From an uncultured Prevotellaceae bacterium (lineage in GTDB: Bacteria; Bacteroidota; Bacteroidia; Bacteroidales; Muribaculaceae), in assembly GCA_900318065.1 (NCBI GenBank), contig ONIY01000029.1:1-39644 (forward strand): a stretch of 39,644 nt of DNA. Reading direction: 5' to 3'. The notes below the pieces were generated by a model. That model had not been told where the DNA came from. It ran no database searches and saw only the letters and a list, made by a program, of their open reading frames with translations. The first letter of the stretch is position 1, and every line of letters begins with the position of its first letter. Below, in pieces: positions 35,201-39,644 of the stretch. The position numbers and the translations under genes are program-made.

Positions 35201-35348
35201 CCTGAGCGGACGTGTTTATGGTACTGTTTCTAACGTATTCTGCATCACCAAGTATGATGGCATCGATCCCGAGATTTCTTATGGTATCGATAACGACATG
35301 TATCCACGCCCAATCTCGTTCATCCTTGGTCTCAGCCTGAATTTCTAA
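32244..35348 (+). CDS. susC: SusC/RagA-family TonB-dependent outer-membrane transporter
   Basis: A 1034-residue outer-membrane barrel that imports glycan oligomers with energy from TonB. The signal peptide ends at about residue 28 (SIGAYAQ). A carboxypeptidase-regulatory-like domain follows (ITVQGHVKDATGEPVIGATV, about 29-105), then the plug with the SusC signature region IRIRGGSSLNATNDPLIVIDGVPM, and the barrel ending in RPISFILGLSLNF with terminal Phe. The length is normal. susD follows after 38 nt. The divergent LacI-family gene and operator suggest sugar-responsive control. The symbol denotes the family; true orthology to B. thetaiotaomicron SusC is likely by context but unproven. Confidence 0.95.
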   Translation: MKQVNIRIPQRILALMMGLFLSIGAYAQITVQGHVKDATGEPVIGATVTVVGTTNTVATDFDGNFTITAPKGAQLQVSSIGLQSQTVTAAPTLVIVLEEDSQVLENVVVIGYGTVKKNDLTGSVTALRPDAKNKGVVVSAQDMLGGKIAGVNVTDGGGTPGGGATIRIRGGSSLNATNDPLIVIDGVPMDNNGVKGLANGLSLINPADIETFNVLKDASATAIYGSRGSNGVIIITTKKGRRGQGINVLYNGSFTVSTKKKNIDVMSGDEYRDYIKEIYKGNSREEQAIAALGTANTNWQNEIYRTALSHDHNLTVTGSVKDFLPFRVSVGYTDQQGILKTSDFKRYTVSGNISPSLFNDHLTFNINAKYMYAKSRYADGSAIGNAVRMDPTQPIRSEDPLYKNFGGYFNWLSAAALNDDAWPYTVNTNAPRNPVAILELKNDRANSHAFVGNIDADYKVHGFEDLRLHLTLGGDFSKGKQTTDVDPASPLAAYYGSHGWDEITKENRTLSTYAQYYKDFNDDHHFDIMAGYEWQHFWRKQHNNYWGFYQSTSNEYLKDSEGHYILDEGGNMIPAAGQKYNETRLYNGLGFRTENYLVSFFGRMNYIFKNRYYLTATVRHDGSSRFKKHWSTFPSFAFAWRIKEEGFLKDNNTLSELKLRLGWGKTGQQDIGSDYNYFTNYSMNSGVPGSFYDIVGDGTMARPNVYNPQLKWETTTTTNIGLDWGFLNGRITGTIDWYYRKTTDLLNYASIPVGNFRNMANQNIGSLKNTGLELSISWKAISTNDLLWTIDYNFTYNKNEITELVGGIDANYKVLTGGVGINKNCQAHAVGYPANSFYVYQQVYDDAGMPIENQVVDRNADGQITDDDRYFYKAPFAPVTMGLSSRLEWKNWDFGFNMRASIGNYVFNNVMKGYANVGLAAVFESVSGSYLNNRPVDAIKYGWATYDDASQLSDRWVKNASFLKCDNITLGYSFSDLFKRNGGYHGLSGRVYGTVSNVFCITKYDGIDPEISYGIDNDMYPRPISFILGLSLNF

Positions 35349-35386
35349 TTTAGATTTTTGACACATTATTAAAAATAAAAGAAACT

Positions 35387-37012
35387 ATGAATAAGTTTTT
35401 TAAATATATATTAGGTGCTGCTGTAGCTATAGTGCTAAGCATGGGACTTAACTCCTGTGTCAAAGACCTTGACGTGGAGCCCATCGACCCAGCTCTTCAG
35501 AGCGATGTAACTGCCGAGCAGCTGTTTAACAAGTGCTATGCCAATCTTGCCGTACAGGGTAATGGCGGCAGCGATGGCGACTGCGACATTGATGGTATCG
35601 ACGGTGGTTTCTCAGTGCTTTACCGCATGCTGTGGAACGCCAACGAGCTCCCCACCGATGAAGCTATGTGCAAGTGGGGCGACCCAGGCATCGAGCCTCT
35701 TAACAAGAATGCCTACGATGCCAGCAACCCATTCCTTGAAGGACTTTACTACCGTCTTTACACTGGTATCGCTTTCTGCAACCAGTATATCAGCGCCTTT
35801 GGCGACTACAACGAGACAATGACTGCCGAGGTTCGCTTCCTGCGTGCCTTCCAGTACTACATCCTTATGGACTGCTTCGGAAACGTGCCTTTCACCCCCG
35901 AAATTTCGGGTGGTAAAGCCGACCAAATCTCGCGTGCCGACCTCTTCAAATACATTGAGGATGAACTTCTCGCCATCGAGCCTCTCTTGAGCCAACCTAA
36001 GGCAAAGAAATCTAGCGATGAAGGCTACGGACGTGCCGACAAGGCTGCTTGCTGGATGGTTCTCGCAAGAATCTATCTCAATTCACAGGTCTACACTGGC
36101 AATGCTCAGTGGGAAAAGGCAGCCGAGTATGCCAAGAAAGTTATTGACTCTGACTATCGCATCCTTGAGCGCAGCAAGGGCAACGACACATGGAGTGCCT
36201 ACCAGATGCTCTTCATGGGTGACAACGGTGAGACCGATGCTGCCTACGAGGCTATCCTCCCAATTCTTTATGATGGTCTCCGCACCACTTCTTGGGGTGG
36301 ATCGCTCTTCTTGATGGCTTCAACCTACGACAGCAACATGCACGGCAACCCCAACGACCCAATCGCCACCAACGGCGTGAGTGGTCAAAACTGGGAAGGC
36401 AACCGTGCTCGTCCAGAGCTCGTAAACCTCTTCTTCAAGGGTATTGAGGCTCCCGTTGGCGAGGCCTATGAGGTTGCTCGCTCAGCTGGCGATGACCGCG
36501 CACTGTTCAACACCGTTGACCGCATCATCGACATCATTGACAACAACAACTTCCAGAATGGATTTGCTGTGGGTAAGTTCAACAACTTCAAGACCGACGG
36601 CTCGGCAGGTCACCATGCCACTCATCCCGATGCCGACATCTTCTTGATTCGCAAGGCCGAGGCTTACCTCACCTATGCCGAGGCTCTTACTCGCATTGCA
36701 GGTGGCGGTGCTGCTCCTGCCGAAGCTGTTACTGCCATCAATGTGCTGCGCAACCGCGCTGGCGCTAATGCCAAGGCTAGCTACAACCTCAGCGACATTC
36801 TCGACGAGTGGGGCCGTGAGTTCTACTTCGAGGGACGTCGTCGCATCGACTTGATTCGCTTTGGCAAGTTTGGTGGTACCACCGACTACAAGTGGCAATG
36901 GAAGGGTGGAGACTTCAACGGACGCGATTTCGCCGAGTTCCGCAACATCTTCCCAATTCCTTACAAGGATATCACTGCCAACGAGAAGCTAACGCAAAAT
37001 CCTGGTTATTAA
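35387..37012 (+). CDS. susD: SusD/RagB-family glycan-binding lipoprotein
   Basis: A 541-residue surface lipoprotein that forms the lid over SusC and binds the glycan. The lipobox LNSC puts the lipid on Cys24. Tetratricopeptide-like helices follow, and the family C-terminal block is clear: ADIFLIRKAEAYLTYAEAL, AVTAINVLRNRAGA, LDEWGREFYFEGRRRIDLIRFGKF and a final IPYKDITANEKLTQNPGY. It is cotranscribed with susC (38-nt gap) and with the SusE-like gene 24 nt downstream. Alpha-glucan specificity is suggested by the SusE/SusF-like neighbours, not by residues I can assign here. Confidence 0.94.
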   Translation: MNKFFKYILGAAVAIVLSMGLNSCVKDLDVEPIDPALQSDVTAEQLFNKCYANLAVQGNGGSDGDCDIDGIDGGFSVLYRMLWNANELPTDEAMCKWGDPGIEPLNKNAYDASNPFLEGLYYRLYTGIAFCNQYISAFGDYNETMTAEVRFLRAFQYYILMDCFGNVPFTPEISGGKADQISRADLFKYIEDELLAIEPLLSQPKAKKSSDEGYGRADKAACWMVLARIYLNSQVYTGNAQWEKAAEYAKKVIDSDYRILERSKGNDTWSAYQMLFMGDNGETDAAYEAILPILYDGLRTTSWGGSLFLMASTYDSNMHGNPNDPIATNGVSGQNWEGNRARPELVNLFFKGIEAPVGEAYEVARSAGDDRALFNTVDRIIDIIDNNNFQNGFAVGKFNNFKTDGSAGHHATHPDADIFLIRKAEAYLTYAEALTRIAGGGAAPAEAVTAINVLRNRAGANAKASYNLSDILDEWGREFYFEGRRRIDLIRFGKFGGTTDYKWQWKGGDFNGRDFAEFRNIFPIPYKDITANEKLTQNPGY

Positions 37013-37036
37013 TTTCCTAAATAGCAATTTGAGATT

Positions 37037-38248
37037 ATGAAAAATATTTTTAAATATTCAATGTTGCTGGTTGCTGCCACGATGATGCTTGCTTCTTGTA
37101 GCGACGACCGTGACTCTAACCCAACGCTCAAGACACCCAGTTCGTTTGTCTTGAACACTCCAGCCTATGCGGCTCAGGCCATTGACCTGGCCAACTCCGA
37201 GACCGTAAATCTCACTTGGTCGCAACCCGACTACGGTGGCTTCCCTGTAGCAGCCAGCTACACCGTGGAATTCTCACCCACCAACGATTGGTCGGTTTCG
37301 GTAAGCGAGGCAGCTGCCGATGAGACCGGCGAGACCCGTCCTACCTATTACGAGGTAGAAAACAGTTTCACTACTTGCAACGCCGAGATCAGTGCTACCG
37401 ACATTGCTACAGCTTTGCAAAAAATCATGCTTTACAGCGAGGGCGAAGTACCTGAAACTCAAAAGCTATATGCTCGCGTAATGGCTCAAACCAAGGGTGC
37501 ACAAGACATCTACTCTAACGTTGTTGAACTGCTCGTTGCGCCCTATTACATCGAGCTTAAGCCTGCACCTGTGCAAATCTGGTGGCTCACTGGTAACTTT
37601 ATTGCTACCAACCACTGGACCAACACCGGTAGCAAGGAAAATCCTCCTTATGGCGACATGGGTATGATTCCTATGTATCCACAACCAGGTGCCGACGTTG
37701 ACAAGGATGGCAACACCATTCTTGAGTATTCAGGATGGTTCATTGGTGGCGAGGGCTTCAAGATCATCGCTCCCGAAGGATTGAGCAACTGGAACTATGG
37801 TATGTGTGGCGGCGACGAGACCGGCGGACAAACCTATCGCAATGGTGACGACGATCCAGGCGACATCAAGGTTAGCGAGGATGGATACTACCGCATCCTC
37901 CTCAACACTGCTACCAAGACCATGACCATGGAGAAGATTGAGTCCATTAACGGCGTCTTCAATACCATCTGCATGCCAGGATCATTTGTTTCTTGGGATC
38001 CTGACACCTCTCCAATGACCCCAATGGGTAGCGTTGAGAACCATGACTGGTACGCTAAGATGACATTCGACAGTGACGGTGAGCTCAAGTTCACTAACGG
38101 AACTTGGGATGTTAACTGGGGTAATCCCGACGACTTCCCTCTGGGCATTGGTACTCAAGGTGCCAACAACATTAAAGTTAAGGCTGGCACCTACCACATT
38201 TACTTTAACGATATCAGTGGTATCTACAACTTCATTGCTGTTGAGTAA
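37037..38248 (+). CDS. SusE-like outer-membrane glycan-binding lipoprotein
   Basis: A 403-residue lipoprotein. The lipobox MLASC gives lipidated Cys21, followed by SDD, an acidic stretch like Bacteroidota surface-export signals. The N-terminal part (about residues 30-130) is an immunoglobulin-like SusE domain (LKTPSSFVLNTPAYAAQAIDLANSETVNLTW). Two carbohydrate-binding-like modules follow at about 180-300 (QIWWLTGNFI...) and 305-403 (FNTICMPGSFVSWDP... to YNFIAVE). Proteins of this kind hold starch-like glycans at the cell surface. It is the third gene of the operon; a strong stem-loop separates it from the next gene. Confidence 0.88.
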   Translation: MKNIFKYSMLLVAATMMLASCSDDRDSNPTLKTPSSFVLNTPAYAAQAIDLANSETVNLTWSQPDYGGFPVAASYTVEFSPTNDWSVSVSEAAADETGETRPTYYEVENSFTTCNAEISATDIATALQKIMLYSEGEVPETQKLYARVMAQTKGAQDIYSNVVELLVAPYYIELKPAPVQIWWLTGNFIATNHWTNTGSKENPPYGDMGMIPMYPQPGADVDKDGNTILEYSGWFIGGEGFKIIAPEGLSNWNYGMCGGDETGGQTYRNGDDDPGDIKVSEDGYYRILLNTATKTMTMEKIESINGVFNTICMPGSFVSWDPDTSPMTPMGSVENHDWYAKMTFDSDGELKFTNGTWDVNWGNPDDFPLGIGTQGANNIKVKAGTYHIYFNDISGIYNFIAVE

Positions 38249-38281
38249 TTTTTAGAAACCAATAACTTTGAAAGGTGAAAC

Positions 38282-38304
38282 GGGAGCGGATGCGCTCCGC
38301 TCCC
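38282..38304 (+). other. Intercistronic stem-loop after the SusE-like gene
   Basis: GGGAGCGGA (38282-38290) pairs perfectly with TCCGCTCCC (38296-38304) across a 5-nt loop. It is followed by ACAACACC, not a U-tract, so it is not a terminator. In this position it may stabilise the upstream mRNA and make susCDE more abundant than the next gene. Confidence 0.7.
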
Positions 38305-38342
38305 ACAACACCTCTTCATAACTAAAACAATAGAAATAAAAC

Positions 38343-39644
38343 ATGAAAAAGTTATTTTATATTTTAGGTATTGGTTTGCTCATGGCAAGCTGTACCGAGG
38401 ATTTCAAGGACTGGGCCGACCCCATGAGCAACAGCGAGGACCCTGCCAGCGCTAATGCTGCAGTGACTGCTGCCAGTGGCATCGACTTCACCACTATCAC
38501 CACCGATAGTGTGATGCTGTTCACGCCCAACTATGATATGGAAGACGGAACTGCAGTGGACAACACTGTTACCCTCTTCAATGCCGACAAGTCACAGAGC
38601 CAGACTGTTGATGTAGACGAGCAAGGTCGTGCCAAGACTACCGAGTTGCGCGATGCTCTCGAGGCTCTCTACGGAGTGCCCGACGACGTTGTTGACGTTC
38701 CCGTCAATGTGGTTACCGTTCTCACCAAGAATGGCCAGGCATTCCGCTTCAACAGCGACATCGTGGATGATGTGAAGATGGCTGCCGGCATGTACCTCCT
38801 TGTTGATGGCGACAAGGTGCCTATGGACTTTGTTGAGCCTGGCAAGTTCACCGTTTCTGTTACTTCTCAGGAGATTGAGTTCTTCTTCCTGCCTTTCACC
38901 CATCTCAACAACGTTGAGGAGGGTAAGCTGGGTGCTACCGAGGAGACCGACGGTTTCCCATTTGGTGGCGACCTGGCACAGGGTGCCGACGCCTTCGTGA
39001 TCTGGCTCATGGAAGACCCCGACTACACTCAGTTCATCATCACCGTGAACACTAACGACATGACCTACGACTGGCAGGCTGGTAACGCCAATGGATGGGG
39101 CACTCCTGCTGCCGCCGGCCTTAAGAACAAGGGCTGGAAGGAAGCTCGCAACAACGATGGCGACTACTATGGCTTCATGTACCTCAATGGCGACTTCAAG
39201 TTCCGCAGCCATGAGACCACTTGGGATGCTCCCGACTGGGGTCTTGATGACGCGTTTGATGACTATAGTGGATCTCTTGTAGCTCAAGGTGACAACATTA
39301 ACGCTCCCGAAGGATTCTACATGGTTGAGGCTAACCTCGACGACATGACCTACGAGCTCACTCCTATCACCACCATTGGTGTGATTGGCGGCTTCAACGG
39401 CTGGGCAAGCGACTATGCTAAGCTCCAGTACAACACCCAGACTGGTGCTTGGGAAGGCTATTGCGAGATTCCTGCCGGCACCGAGTTCAAGTTCCGTGCC
39501 AACGAGGACTGGGCTATCAACTGGGGTGGCGACTTCAACAACCTGAGCTACGATGGTGGCAACCTCAAGGTTGACACCAGCGCTACCTACTATATCCAGC
39601 TCTACATCACCTACGAGGGCAACTTCCACGCTGTGATGAGTCCC
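38343..39644 (+). CDS. SusF/SusE-like surface lipoprotein, truncated by the window end
   Basis: The open frame of 434 codons starts at the ATG at 38343 and has no stop before the window ends. The N-terminus MKKLFYILGIGLLMASC gives a lipobox with Cys17, followed by acidic TEDFKD, suiting surface export. An N-terminal domain (about 20-170) precedes repeated carbohydrate-binding modules; the last visible one starts TTIGVIGGFNGWASDYAKL and includes TEFKFRANEDWAINWGG, very like SusF/SusE starch-binding modules. It belongs to the susCDE operon, separated from it by 94 nt containing a stable stem-loop. GH13 amylase-type genes would be expected beyond the window. Confidence 0.88.
   Translation, partial: MKKLFYILGIGLLMASCTEDFKDWADPMSNSEDPASANAAVTAASGIDFTTITTDSVMLFTPNYDMEDGTAVDNTVTLFNADKSQSQTVDVDEQGRAKTTELRDALEALYGVPDDVVDVPVNVVTVLTKNGQAFRFNSDIVDDVKMAAGMYLLVDGDKVPMDFVEPGKFTVSVTSQEIEFFFLPFTHLNNVEEGKLGATEETDGFPFGGDLAQGADAFVIWLMEDPDYTQFIITVNTNDMTYDWQAGNANGWGTPAAAGLKNKGWKEARNNDGDYYGFMYLNGDFKFRSHETTWDAPDWGLDDAFDDYSGSLVAQGDNINAPEGFYMVEANLDDMTYELTPITTIGVIGGFNGWASDYAKLQYNTQTGAWEGYCEIPAGTEFKFRANEDWAINWGGDFNNLSYDGGNLKVDTSATYYIQLYITYEGNFHAVMSP

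Overview
The window looks like the chromosome of a Bacteroidales bacterium, most likely of the Muribaculaceae/Bacteroides-Prevotella type. The evidence is a SusC/SusD-type glycan uptake locus, sigma-70 promoters of the Bacteroidota form (TTG, 19-20 nt, TAnnTTTG), ECF sigma genes with hairpin leaders, a secreted protein with a Bacteroidales-type C-terminal tail, and weak Shine-Dalgarno sequences. The family-level placement is an inference from protein style; no 16S rRNA gene is present.

Positions 1-13690 (minus strand) hold the core information-processing cluster, in transcription order: promoter, tRNA-Thr(UGU), tRNA-Tyr(GUA), tRNA-Gly(UCC), tRNA-Thr(GGU), tuf, terminator, tRNA-Trp(CCA), secE, nusG, rplK, rplA, rplJ, rplL, a 318-nt structured spacer, rpoB, rpoC, terminator. 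The rplL-rpoB spacer carries an attenuator-like hairpin and a roughly 108-nt folded element closed by a 12-pair stem. It is the best candidate in the window for an undescribed RNA element.

Positions 13690-29400 are an accessory/envelope region. It holds a secreted M16 zinc peptidase; an ECF sigma factor paired with a four-helix membrane protein; a cluster of two L,D-transpeptidase-fold proteins around a double SH3 protein; a DUF2975 / XRE regulator / outer-membrane barrel operon; a secreted protein with a sorting-type tail; a Crp/Fnr regulator; an ECF sigma / membrane anti-sigma-like / orphan secreted protein operon; an aminopeptidase P; and a gamma-carbonic-anhydrase-like hexapeptide protein. 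Spacers here are rich in palindromic and dispersed repeats.

Positions 29400-39644 hold a membrane acyltransferase flanked by direct repeats, tandem 8-bp and 7-bp arrays, a LacI-family regulator, and a divergent susC-susD-susE-susF-like operon whose last gene runs off the window. A perfect GCAAACGTTTGC palindrome lies between regulator and operon. Together they look like a LacI-controlled alpha-glucan (starch-like) uptake locus: SusF/SusE-like lipoproteins bind glycan at the surface, SusD and SusC import it, and the LacI protein senses a sugar. The enzymes expected downstream are outside the window.
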